In this document: positions 33,065 through 40,475 of the stretch, piece after piece | Position numbering within the stretch: position 1 is the first letter of the stretch | How the letters are laid out: each line of letters opens with the position of its first letter | Assembly (NCBI GenBank): GCA_030149325.1 | Contig: JASBRS010000006.1 | Coordinates: 1-45,137 of the forward strand | Origin: Deinococci bacterium | Lineage (GTDB): Bacteria; Deinococcota; Deinococci; Deinococcales; Trueperaceae | Direction of reading: 5' to 3' | Length of the DNA stretch: 45,137 nt | The notes under the pieces: generated by a model | What the model saw: only the letters and a program-made list of their open reading frames with translations | Database searches by the model: none | Told to the model about the DNA's origin: nothing | Made by a program: the position numbers and the translations under genes

Positions 33065-34630
33065 ATGCCATTCGAGCGCAGCGCCGGCATCCTGCTCCAT
33101 CCCACCTCCCTGCCCGGGGCCACCGGCATCGGCGAGCTGGGGTCGTCGGCTCACGCCTGGCTCGACTTCCTCGCGGAGGCCGGGCAGCGCATCTGGCAGG
33201 TGATGCCGCTGGGGCCGACCGGCTACGGCGACAGCCCCTACCAGGCGTTCAGCGCCTTCGCCGGCAACCCCTACCTGCTGAGCCTGGAGCGCCTGGCCGA
33301 GGCGGGGTGGCTGACCGACGACCAGGCTCGGTCCCTCGCCCACCTGCCCGAGCGGCGCGTCGACTACGGCGCCGTCATCCCGGCCAAGCTGGCGCTGCTC
33401 ACGCGCGCCGCGGAGCGCTTCGAGGAGCGCGCGGGAGACGGCGAGCGGGAGGCCTTCGAGGCGTTCTGCGAGGCGCAGTCCGGGTGGCTCGACGACTTCG
33501 CCCTGTTCATGGCGCTCAAGGAGTCGCACGGGGGCGCCGCCTGGAACACCTGGGAGGAGCCGGTGCGGCTGCGCGAAGCCTCCGCCCTGGCCGAGGCCCG
33601 GCGCGAGCTGGACGGTGCGCTGCGGCGGCACAAGCTGTGGCAGTACTGGTTCTACCGGCAGTGGTCGGCGGTGCGCGCCTACGCCTCCGAGCGGGGCGTG
33701 CGGGTCATCGGCGACATCCCCATCTTCGTGGCGATGGACTCGGCCGACGCCTGGTCCAACCCCGAGCTGTTCCACTTCGACGCCCACGGCCAGCCCACCG
33801 TGGTGGCCGGCGTCCCGCCCGATTACTTCAGCGCCACCGGTCAACGCTGGGGCAACCCGCTCTACCGCTGGGACCGCATGCAGGCCGGCGGCTTCGCCTG
33901 GTGGATCGAGCGCTTCCGCGCCACCCTGGAGTTCTTCGACATCGTGCGCGTCGACCACTTCCGCGGCTTCGAGGCGTACTGGGAGATCCCCGCCAGCGAG
34001 CCGACGGCGGTGCGTGGGCGCTGGGTGGAGGCGCCCGGCCAGGCGCTCTTCGATGCGCTGGGTGAGGCGCTCGGCGCGTTGCCGATCATCGCCGAGGACC
34101 TCGGGGTCATCACCCCCGAGGTGGAGCGGCTGCGCGACGCCAACGGCCTGCCGGGCATGAAGGTGCTGCAGTTCGCGTTCGCCGGCGATGCCAACGATCC
34201 CTACCTGCCCCACAGCTACCCCCGCAACAGCGTCGTCTACACCGGGACCCACGACAACGACACCACCGCGGGCTGGTACCGCCAGGCGCCCGAGGCCGAG
34301 CGCGACTTCGTGCGGCGCTACCTCGGGCGCGACGACCACAACGTGGCCTGGGAGTTCATCCGCCTGGCCCAGGGCTCGGTCGCCGACCTGGCCATCGCCC
34401 CGCTCCAGGACGCGCTCGGGCTGGGCAGCGAGGCGCGCATGAACACCCCCGGACAGCCCGCCGGCAACTGGTCGTGGCGCTTCGCGTGGGAGGACGTCCC
34501 GCACTGGCTGGCCCCGCAGCTGCAGGACCTGGCGCGGGTGTACGGCCGGCTGCCGGGCGGACCCGCCGCCGACACCCCCTACCGTCAGTCGGTGCGCACC
34601 GGTGAGGGGCCCGACGCCGCGAAGGGCTGA
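33065..34630 (+). CDS. malQ: 4-alpha-glucanotransferase (amylomaltase, GH77)
   Basis: Transfers alpha-1,4-glucan segments between maltooligosaccharides or glycogen. 521 residues, like the compact Thermus amylomaltase (about 500). The protein begins with the family ERSAGILLHPTSLPG; the catalytic residues are Asp297 (nucleophile, VRVDHFRG), Glu344 (acid/base, IAEDLG) and Asp397 (THDNDT), nearly the Thermus aquaticus positions 293/340/395. The ATG at 33065 has GGGAGG at 8 nt. Other glycogen or maltose genes are not adjacent. Confidence 0.96.
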   Translation: MPFERSAGILLHPTSLPGATGIGELGSSAHAWLDFLAEAGQRIWQVMPLGPTGYGDSPYQAFSAFAGNPYLLSLERLAEAGWLTDDQARSLAHLPERRVDYGAVIPAKLALLTRAAERFEERAGDGEREAFEAFCEAQSGWLDDFALFMALKESHGGAAWNTWEEPVRLREASALAEARRELDGALRRHKLWQYWFYRQWSAVRAYASERGVRVIGDIPIFVAMDSADAWSNPELFHFDAHGQPTVVAGVPPDYFSATGQRWGNPLYRWDRMQAGGFAWWIERFRATLEFFDIVRVDHFRGFEAYWEIPASEPTAVRGRWVEAPGQALFDALGEALGALPIIAEDLGVITPEVERLRDANGLPGMKVLQFAFAGDANDPYLPHSYPRNSVVYTGTHDNDTTAGWYRQAPEAERDFVRRYLGRDDHNVAWEFIRLAQGSVADLAIAPLQDALGLGSEARMNTPGQPAGNWSWRFAWEDVPHWLAPQLQDLARVYGRLPGGPAADTPYRQSVRTGEGPDAAKG

Positions 34631-34656
34631 GGCCCTACGTTCGCGGCAGGGCTCAG
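34627..34656. terminator. Bidirectional hairpin holding both stop codons of malQ and the ABC permease
   Basis: CTGAGGCCCT (34627-34636) pairs with AGGGCTCAG (34648-34656) with one bulged base. The malQ TGA lies in the left arm and the permease stop in the right. Confidence 0.5.
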
Positions 34657-35879
34657 ACCCGGAAGATCACGCCCTCGCGACGGAAGTTGCGCAGGGCGAA
34701 CAGCAGCAGCAGCACGATGGCGACGAGCAGCGTCAGCCAGGTGGCGACGACGTGCCCGGCGGCCACCGAGCCCTTGACGATGTCGTCCATCAGCACCAGG
34801 ACGTTGAACACGGGCACCAGGTAGACGCCCTCGCCGAAGCCCAGCAGGTCCTTGAACTGCAGGCCAACCGCAGGCAGGATCAGGAGGAACGACAGCGGCG
34901 CGACGTAGCTCTGCGCTTCCTTGAACGAGCGCGCGAACAGCGTGATGCCGAGCAGCAGCGCTGCGATGGTGGCGGCCAGCAGCAAGGCGCTCACGAACAG
35001 CAGCAACACCGACGGCAGCGAGATGTCCAGCGATCCCCCCATGACCTGCAGCATCTCGCTGGCCTGGCCGGCGAGCCGCGGCGCGAACACCGAGCCCAGG
35101 ATGGCCCCGCCCACCACGTAGCCGACGATGGCCATCAGGGCGGCGCTGAGCCCGAAGGTGAGGGTCGCCAGGAACTTGCCGACCACCACCTCGGTGCGCC
35201 GGACGGGGGTCACCAGCAGCGACTCCAGGGTGCCGCGCTCCTTCTCCCCCGCGGTAGCGTCGATGGCGGTCATCTGGCCGCCGGTGAGCGTCCAGATGGC
35301 GATGAAGAAGGGGATGAGCCACGATAGCTGGCCGCTGGAGCGCTCGGCGGCGGAGCTGGCGTCGACGCTGGTGACGCGCACCGGCTGCAGCACCGAAGGA
35401 TCGAGTCCGGCCGCCTGGAGGCGCTGGGCCACCACCTGCCGGCTGTAGTCGCTGACCGCCTGGCGCACCTTGCCGGCGTTGAGCTCGCTCTTCATGTTGC
35501 CGGTCTTGCTGTACAGCGTGAGGTCGGCGCCCCGGCCCGCGGCCACCGCCGCGGCGAAGCCCGCCGGCACCACCATCGCCACCGGGACCTTGCCGTCGCG
35601 GACCGCCGCCTCGGGAGCGGTCACCGACTCGAGCTGCACGTTCTGCGCCTGGAGGAGCTGGGCCAGGGCCGGCGGGACGTTGGCCAGACCCTCCACGCCG
35701 ACCTGGGTGACGGTGGTCTGCTCGCGCTGGAACAGCCCGCCCAGCAGCAACGGCAGCCCCAGCATCACCACCGGCAGCATCACCAGCGGGATCACCAGGT
35801 TGGAGATGATGGCGCGCTGGTCGCGCAGGGTGGAGAGGATCTCCTTCGCTGCGACGCGGCCGATCAACGAAGGCCTCAT
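34653..35879 (-). CDS. ABC-2 type transporter permease (NatB-like)
   Basis: 408 residues with the NatB/YhaP layout: one N-terminal membrane segment (about 24-48), a large extracytoplasmic domain (about 50-190), then five or six membrane segments in the C-terminal half, including the conserved GEKERGTLESLLVTPVRRTEVVVGKF loop after the second helix (about 222-247). The ATG at 35879 overlaps the ATPase stop by four bases (ATGA), so the two form one exporter. NatAB exports Na+ in Bacillus; relatives export other substrates, so the cargo is open. Confidence 0.9.
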   Translation of the reverse strand: MRPSLIGRVAAKEILSTLRDQRAIISNLVIPLVMLPVVMLGLPLLLGGLFQREQTTVTQVGVEGLANVPPALAQLLQAQNVQLESVTAPEAAVRDGKVPVAMVVPAGFAAAVAAGRGADLTLYSKTGNMKSELNAGKVRQAVSDYSRQVVAQRLQAAGLDPSVLQPVRVTSVDASSAAERSSGQLSWLIPFFIAIWTLTGGQMTAIDATAGEKERGTLESLLVTPVRRTEVVVGKFLATLTFGLSAALMAIVGYVVGGAILGSVFAPRLAGQASEMLQVMGGSLDISLPSVLLLFVSALLLAATIAALLLGITLFARSFKEAQSYVAPLSFLLILPAVGLQFKDLLGFGEGVYLVPVFNVLVLMDDIVKGSVAAGHVVATWLTLLVAIVLLLLFALRNFRREGVIFRV

Positions 35880-36631
35880 GCCTCGACCCCCGCGATCTCG
35901 TCGCGCGCGCCGCGGTCGCCTCCGACCAGCCGGAAGAAGGCGTCCTCGAGATCGTCGCCGTGACCCTCCGCGATGAGCTCGGCGATGCTGCCCTCGGCGA
36001 TCTTGCGACCGCGGTAGATGATGCAGGCGCGGTCGCAGAGCTCCTCGACCTCGCTCATGACGTGCGTCGAGTACACCACCGCGCGCCCCTCGCTGGGGTA
36101 GCTCCGGACGAAGTCGAGCACCGCGCGCCGGGCCACCACGTCGAGGCCGCTGGTGGCCTCGTCGAAGAAGATCACCGGCGGGTCGTGGAGCACCGCCCGG
36201 GCGACCACGATCTTCTGCTTCATGCCGCTGGAGTAGCCCCCGGCGCGCCGGCCCAGCGTGTCGCCGAGCTCGAGGAGCTCGTCGAGCTGCGCGATGCGGG
36301 CGTCGATGGCGGCCGGCTGCATGCCGTAGAGGCGGCCGAAGTAGTGGAGCACCTCGCGGCCGGTGAGGCGATCGTAGAGCCCCATGCCGCCGTTGACCAC
36401 GCCGATGGAGCGGCGCACCGCCTCGCCCTCGCGGACGACGTCGTGGCCGGCCACGGTGGCGCTGCCGCGGTCGGGCGTGAGCAGGGTGGCGAGGACGCGC
36501 AGGGTGGTGGTCTTGCCGGCGCCGTTGGGCCCGAGCAGGCCGTAGACCTCGCCGGAGGCGACCTCGAAGCTCAGGTCGTCCACGGCCTGGACGCCGTCGA
36601 AGGCCTTGCAGATGCCGTGGGCTGCGATCAC
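35876..36631 (-). CDS. ABC transporter ATPase (NatA-like)
   Basis: 251 residues. Walker [10 protein letters not shown] (34-42), a signature loop read as Y-S-S-G-M-K-Q-K (133-140, SSGMK in place of LSGGQ, as in NatA/CcmA relatives), Walker [13 protein letters not shown] (153-164) and the switch histidine in YSTHVMSE. The GTG at 36631 begins the typical [13 protein letters not shown] and has GAGGAG 6 nt upstream. Operon partner of the permease. Transcription probably starts at the hairpin-bearing leader at 36641-36694. Confidence 0.93.
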   Translation of the reverse strand: MIAAHGICKAFDGVQAVDDLSFEVASGEVYGLLGPNGAGKTTTLRVLATLLTPDRGSATVAGHDVVREGEAVRRSIGVVNGGMGLYDRLTGREVLHYFGRLYGMQPAAIDARIAQLDELLELGDTLGRRAGGYSSGMKQKIVVARAVLHDPPVIFFDEATSGLDVVARRAVLDFVRSYPSEGRAVVYSTHVMSEVEELCDRACIIYRGRKIAEGSIAELIAEGHGDDLEDAFFRLVGGDRGARDEIAGVEA

Positions 36632-36640
36632 GCGGCACTC

Positions 36641-36694
36641 CTCTCGGGCCGAGAGCCCGGCGCCCGGCGAACGCCGGGCGCCGCCGGAATTCTA
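36641..36694 (-). promoter_or_regulatory. Promoter and 5'-terminal hairpin leader of the ABC exporter operon
   Basis: TAGAAT -10 on the minus strand (36694-36689). The predicted RNA start near 36682 coincides with a stem GGCGCCCGGC/GCCGGGCGCC (10 bp, 4-nt loop, 36659-36682), followed by CTCTC/GAGAG (36641-36655), whose end overlaps the GAGGAG Shine-Dalgarno (36643-36638). Confidence 0.55.
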
Positions 36695-36776
36695 GGCGCG
36701 TCGGGGAGCCGCGTCAAGGGCGCGATGTCCCCTTCTGGACGGCAGCTCGGCCGCCGGAGCGGGGCGCGCCGCCTGC

Positions 36777-36782
36777 TATCAT
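36777..36782 (+). promoter_or_regulatory. Leaderless promoter -10 (TATCAT) for the FMN-barrel protein-ruvA operon
   Basis: TATCAT followed by 7 nt and the ATG at 36790. It rules out the in-frame ATG at 36781, which overlaps the -10 itself. Confidence 0.55.
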
Positions 36783-36789
36783 GGGAGCG

Positions 36790-37566
36790 ATGAGCCTCTC
36801 CGAGTTCGCCGCGCTGGACGGGTATCAGCTGATCCCGCGGCTGTTGCACGAGGTGCGCGACGTCGACACCCGCACGACCCTGCTGGGCCGGTCGCTGCCG
36901 AGCCCCATGCTGCCGCTCCGCCGCGACGCCGCCGCGGAGCCCGGCGCCCTGGCCGTCGTCGACGCCGAGCGCGTGCTCGCCGACCCGGCCCACCACCCGC
37001 CGGCCGACGCGGTGGCGCTGCTCCGCCCCGCGAAGATGGGCGAGCTCATGCCGGCCGTCCGCGAGCTCAGCCGGCTGGGGGTGAGGGCCATCGGCCTCGA
37101 CTTGGCGCCGCTGGCCGACACGCCGCCGTACGGTCGCGGCGCCTGGCGGCCCCGCACCCGCGAGGACCTGGCCGAGCTGCGGGCCGCCGCCAACTGCCCC
37201 ATGTGGGTGTTCGGGGTGGCCGGTCCGGCGGATGCCGAGGTCGTCGCCGAGGCCGGGCTGGAGGCCGTGGTGCTGCAGGCGGGCGCCGGGGCCCGCCTGG
37301 GAGGACCGGCGGTGGTCGAGGTGCTCCCCGAGGTGATCGACGCCGTCGCGGGCATGCTGCTGATCGTGGCGGGCGGTGCGGTGCGCGACGGCATCGACGT
37401 GCTGCGCTACCTGGCGGTCGGCGCCGAAGCGCTGGTGGTCGACTCCGACCGCGCCCTCGCCAGCCTCGAGGCCGAGCTCCACTACGCCATGCGCCTGACG
37501 GGCTGCTCCTGCCTCGCCGACATCGGTTACGACGTGATCTTCGCGCCGCTGTTCGAGGAATCGTGA
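36790..37566 (+). CDS. Degenerate FMN-dependent alpha-hydroxyacid dehydrogenase-like protein coupled to ruvA
   Basis: 258 residues. The N-terminus (YQLIPRLLHEVRDVDTRTTLLGRSLPSP) and the C-terminal third (VEVLPEVIDAVAG...AGGAVRDGIDVLRYLAVGAEALVV...GCSCLADI) follow the glycolate/lactate oxidase barrel family, which is normally 350-400 residues, so about 100 residues are missing. Where active members have SNHGGRQLDG with the catalytic His, this has LQAGAGARLGG (162-172), and the DGG of the FMN-phosphate site is AGG. It is therefore probably not an oxidase; a binding or regulatory role is possible. Its TGA overlaps the ruvA GTG (GTGA). Confidence 0.72.
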   Translation: MSLSEFAALDGYQLIPRLLHEVRDVDTRTTLLGRSLPSPMLPLRRDAAAEPGALAVVDAERVLADPAHHPPADAVALLRPAKMGELMPAVRELSRLGVRAIGLDLAPLADTPPYGRGAWRPRTREDLAELRAAANCPMWVFGVAGPADAEVVAEAGLEAVVLQAGAGARLGGPAVVEVLPEVIDAVAGMLLIVAGGAVRDGIDVLRYLAVGAEALVVDSDRALASLEAELHYAMRLTGCSCLADIGYDVIFAPLFEES

Positions 37567-38159
37567 TCGCCCTGCTGGAGGGGGTGGTGCGCGAGGTGCG
37601 CGAATCGAGCGTGGTCGTGCAGGCGGGAGCGTTCGGGGTGGAGGCGTGGGCCCCCAGCGCCAGCCTGGCCCAGTGCCGCGTGGGAGAGCCGGTGGTGCTC
37701 CACACCCACCTGGTGGTCCGCGACGAGGCGCCCGTGCTCTACGGCTTCCACCATCGCGACCTGCTGCTGCTGTTCCGTCGTCTGCTGGAGGTAGGCGGGG
37801 TGGGCCCCAAGCTGGCGCTGGCGGTGCTGTCGTCGCTCCCGCCGGCGCTCATCGCGTCGGCGGTGCTGAACCAGGACCCCGGCTTGCTGACCGGGGCCCC
37901 GGGGGTGGGGCGCCGGACGGCCGAACGCATCGTGCTCGAGCTCAAGGACCGCATCCCCGAGGAGCTGCTGGCCGGGCCCGGCGCCACGCCGAAGGCGCGC
38001 AAGCTGCTCAGCGGCCCCGGCGAGGACGCCGCCGAGGCGCTGATGGCCCTCGGCTACCGCGAGTCCCAGGTCAAGGCCGCCGTCGCCGAGCTGGTCGCCG
38101 AGCACCCCGACGACAGCGCCGAGGCCCTCATCCGGCGCGCGCTGGCGAAGCTGCGCTGA
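37563..38159 (+). CDS. ruvA: Holliday junction branch migration protein RuvA
   Basis: 198 residues, usual length. Tetrameric junction-binding platform for the RuvB motor. The N-terminal OB domain starts MIALLEGVV (GTG start), then tandem helix-hairpin-helix motifs, LLEVGGVGPKLALAVLSSL (about 77-95) and LLTGAPGVGRRTAERIVLELKD (about 107-128), a flexible linker, and the C-terminal RuvB-binding domain (AAEALMALGYRESQVKAAV). The usual YGF of domain I is present. Translationally coupled to the FMN-barrel-like gene. ruvB and ruvC are not adjacent. Confidence 0.96.
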   Translation: MIALLEGVVREVRESSVVVQAGAFGVEAWAPSASLAQCRVGEPVVLHTHLVVRDEAPVLYGFHHRDLLLLFRRLLEVGGVGPKLALAVLSSLPPALIASAVLNQDPGLLTGAPGVGRRTAERIVLELKDRIPEELLAGPGATPKARKLLSGPGEDAAEALMALGYRESQVKAAVAELVAEHPDDSAEALIRRALAKLR

Positions 38160-38184
38160 GGCAGGCGGCGCCCGAGCGCCTCAG
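38156..38184. terminator. Bidirectional hairpin holding both stop codons of ruvA and ald
   Basis: CTGAGGC (38156-38162) and GCCTCAG (38178-38184) pair perfectly; the ruvA TGA is in the left arm and the ald stop (complement of TGA) in the right arm. No T-run. Confidence 0.55.
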
Positions 38185-39308
38185 GCCATCTGCGGGCGCG
38201 ACGCCAGCGCCTCCAGCGGATCGCGGGTGGGGAGGTCGAAGGCCTGACCCACCGCCGCGTAGGTGAGGTCGCCAGCGTGCGTGTTCAGCCCCCGGAGGAG
38301 GGCGGGGTCGGCCTGCAGCGCGGCGGTGCCGCCCGCGGCCAGCGCCAGCGCGTAGGGCAGCGTCTGGTTCGAGAGCGCTCGGGTGCTGGTGTTGGGCACG
38401 GCGCCCGGCATGTTGGCCACGCCGTAGTGGACGACCCCGTCCACCACGAAGGTGGGGGCGTCGTGGGTGGTGGGGCGGATGGTCTCGATGCAGCCGCCCT
38501 GGTCGACGGCCACGTCGACGATGACGCTGCCCGGCTTCATCGACGCCAGCATGTCGCGGGTCACCAGGTGCGGAGCCCGGGCCCCCGGGATGAGCACCCC
38601 GCCGATCAGCAGGTCGGCACGCTCGACGGTGGCGCGGATGTTCGCCAGGTTGCTGGCGAGCGTCTGGATGCGTCCGCCGAAGACGTCGTCGAGGTACTGC
38701 AGGCGCGCATGGTTGATGTCGAGGAGCGTCACCCGCGCGCCCAGGCCCATGGCGATCTTGGCGGCGTTGGTGCCGACCACGCCGCCGCCCAAGATCACGA
38801 CCTCGCCCGCCGCGACGCCGGGCACGCCGCCCAGCAGCAGGCCGCGGCCGCCCAGGAACTTGCCGAGGTAGTGAGCGCCCACCTGGGTGGCCATGCGCCC
38901 GGCGACCTCGCTCATCGGCGTGAGCAGCGGCAGGCTGCCGCTGTCGAGCTGGACGGTCTCGTAGGCGATGGCGGTGGTGCCGCTCGCCAGCAGCGCTTCG
39001 GTCAGCGGGCGTGCGGCGGCCAGGTGCAGGTAGGTGAAGAGCATGAGGTCGTCGCGCAGGTAGCCGAACTCGCTGGCGATCGGCTCCTTGACCTTGAGGA
39101 CCAGGCGCCGCGACCAGGCCTCGGCCGCCGAGTCCACCACCTGGGCGCCGGCGGCGAGGTAGTCGTCGTCGGCGAATCCGCTCCCGATGCCCGCCCCACG
39201 CTCCACGGCGACGTCGTGGCCGGCGTCGACGAGCGCGTGCACGGCGCCCGGCGTGGCGGCCACACGGTACTCCTGGGGCTTGATCTCCTTGGGGATGCCG
39301 ATGTCCAT
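38181..39308 (-). CDS. ald: Alanine dehydrogenase
   Basis: NAD-dependent oxidative deamination of L-alanine to pyruvate and ammonium. 375 residues. The N-terminus [20 protein letters not shown] is diagnostic; the substrate-binding region has LKVKEP and YLHLA, the Rossmann motif is [15 protein letters not shown] (about 170-184), and the C-terminal [19 protein letters not shown] matches the family. The ATG at 39308 has GGGAG 5 nt upstream. Its product pyruvate connects with ppdK. Converges on ruvA. Confidence 0.96.
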   Translation of the reverse strand: MDIGIPKEIKPQEYRVAATPGAVHALVDAGHDVAVERGAGIGSGFADDDYLAAGAQVVDSAAEAWSRRLVLKVKEPIASEFGYLRDDLMLFTYLHLAAARPLTEALLASGTTAIAYETVQLDSGSLPLLTPMSEVAGRMATQVGAHYLGKFLGGRGLLLGGVPGVAAGEVVILGGGVVGTNAAKIAMGLGARVTLLDINHARLQYLDDVFGGRIQTLASNLANIRATVERADLLIGGVLIPGARAPHLVTRDMLASMKPGSVIVDVAVDQGGCIETIRPTTHDAPTFVVDGVVHYGVANMPGAVPNTSTRALSNQTLPYALALAAGGTAALQADPALLRGLNTHAGDLTYAAVGQAFDLPTRDPLEALASRPQMA

Positions 39309-39320
39309 GTCGTCTCCCTG

Positions 39321-39405
39321 CCCGGTCCTCCGGGGGCACGACCTCGCGGCCGTGCCGGACCCGTCGCCCGAGCCCCCGGTCGACCGGGGATCGTGCGTCA
39401 GTCTA
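39321..39405 (-). promoter_or_regulatory. ald promoter and hairpin leader
   Basis: TAGACT -10 on the minus strand (39405-39400). The predicted RNA starts near 39393 and within a few bases enters CCCCGG/CCGGGG (39374-39389, 4-nt loop TCGA). Two further stems follow, GGCACG/CGTGCC (39335-39356) and CCCGG/CCGGG (39321-39334), the last 2 nt before the GGGAG (39318-39314). Confidence 0.55.
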
Positions 39406-39406
39406 C

Positions 39407-39421
39407 CGCCACGCCGTGGCG
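39407..39421 (-). terminator. Terminator-like hairpin downstream of truB
   Basis: CGCCAC, loop GCC, GTGGCG; it directly abuts the ald -10 (39400-39405), the same tight arrangement as at 2680-2694. Confidence 0.35.
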
Positions 39422-39473
39422 CGCCGGAGCGGTGTCGGACGGGGCACGGCACACACCGCCGAGCGCCGTGGCG

Positions 39474-40424
39474 TCAGCCGTCGCCGGCGGCCCACACGCG
39501 CAGCAGGCGGACCCGGCCGTCGACCTCCTCGGCCACCGCCACCAGCTCGCCGTCGGGATCGAGCAGGGTGGCACGGCCCTGGAAGCTGGTGCTGGGGCGC
39601 TGGCCCAGGCGCACGCGTCGCGCCGTGTCGGCGTCGAGCGTCCGCGTGGGGTAGGGCAGGACGTCGGCGGGCGCCAGCGGGGCGGCCGTCACCAGGGCGT
39701 CGAGCGAGCTGGCGCGCGCCAGGTCGACGCGGCCCGCGCGCGTGCGCACCAGGGCGGCTAGGTGGGCGGGCAGGCCGAGCGCCTCGCCGAGATCGCGAGC
39801 GAAGGCGCGCACGTAGGTGCCCGCCCGCACCCGGAGGCGCAGGAGGGCCGTGGGCAGCGTTCCCAACGGCTCGGGAAGGTCGAAGGCGCGGCCGTCGGCC
39901 GAGGCTCGCCAGGTGCCGTCGGCGGCGGGCGCGAAGCGCGAGGGGAGCTCGCCGCGATCCGGCGCCAGGGCCAGCAGTTCCAGCTCCAGGTAGCCGGCCG
40001 GGCGCGGCGCCAGCTCCTGCGCCTCGCCCCGCCGAGCGCGCTGGTAGCTGCGCACGCCCCCCTGCTTGACGGCGGAGAAGGCGGGCGGCCGCTGCTCCCG
40101 CATGGCCAGGAAGGGGGGCAGCGCGGCCTCCAGGCGGTCGGACGTGAGGTCCGAGGCGTCGGCCTCCGCGACCACCGGGCCTTCGGCATCGAGGGTGGGG
40201 GTGGCCGCGCCGAAGGCGATCCAGGCGAGGTAGTCCTTGTCGCTGGCGGTGAGGAAGGGGGAGAGCTTGGTGGCCTCCTCGGTGAGCAGCACCAGCACGC
40301 CGGTGGCCAGCGGGTCGAGGGTGCCGGCGTGCCCGACGCGGCGCGTCCCCAGGCGACGGCGCGCCTCCGCCACCACGTCGTGGGAGGTGACGCCGAGCGG
40401 CTTGTCGACCGGCAGGATCGGCAC
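39474..40424 (-). CDS. truB: tRNA pseudouridine-55 synthase
   Basis: Makes pseudouridine 55 in the T-loop of tRNAs. 316 residues: N-terminal LPVDKPLGVTSHDVV, catalytic Asp37 in GHAGTLDPLATGVL, conserved KDYLAWIAFG, then a C-terminal PUA-like domain (last 60-70 residues, RVRLGQRPSTSFQGRATLLDPDGELVAVAE read in part). The GTG at 40424 has a TACAAT -10 7 nt upstream (leaderless). It is divergent from the metalloprotease-barrel gene. Usual neighbours rbfA, ribF and rpsO are not present. Confidence 0.95.
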   Translation of the reverse strand: MPILPVDKPLGVTSHDVVAEARRRLGTRRVGHAGTLDPLATGVLVLLTEEATKLSPFLTASDKDYLAWIAFGAATPTLDAEGPVVAEADASDLTSDRLEAALPPFLAMREQRPPAFSAVKQGGVRSYQRARRGEAQELAPRPAGYLELELLALAPDRGELPSRFAPAADGTWRASADGRAFDLPEPLGTLPTALLRLRVRAGTYVRAFARDLGEALGLPAHLAALVRTRAGRVDLARASSLDALVTAAPLAPADVLPYPTRTLDADTARRVRLGQRPSTSFQGRATLLDPDGELVAVAEEVDGRVRLLRVWAAGDG

Positions 40425-40431
40425 GCCGACG

Positions 40432-40437
40432 ATTGTA
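40432..40437 (-). promoter_or_regulatory. Leaderless promoter -10 (TACAAT) for truB
   Basis: TACAAT on the minus strand, 7 nt before the GTG at 40424. It lies back-to-back with the TATACT box of the divergent gene, 27 bp apart, in a 51-bp intergenic region. Confidence 0.6.
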
Positions 40438-40464
40438 CCGGCCCCGCGCCGGCCGGCGGGTCCC

Positions 40465-40470
40465 TATACT
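40465..40470 (+). promoter_or_regulatory. Leaderless promoter -10 (TATACT) for the metalloprotease-barrel gene
   Basis: TATACT followed by 5 nt and the ATG at 40476. Confidence 0.55.
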
Positions 40471-40475
40471 GCGCC

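Noticed and set aside
36781-36789. ATG at 36781 as start of the FMN-barrel-like protein.
   Set aside because: The ATG overlaps the TATCAT -10; 36790 has the leaderless spacing seen elsewhere.
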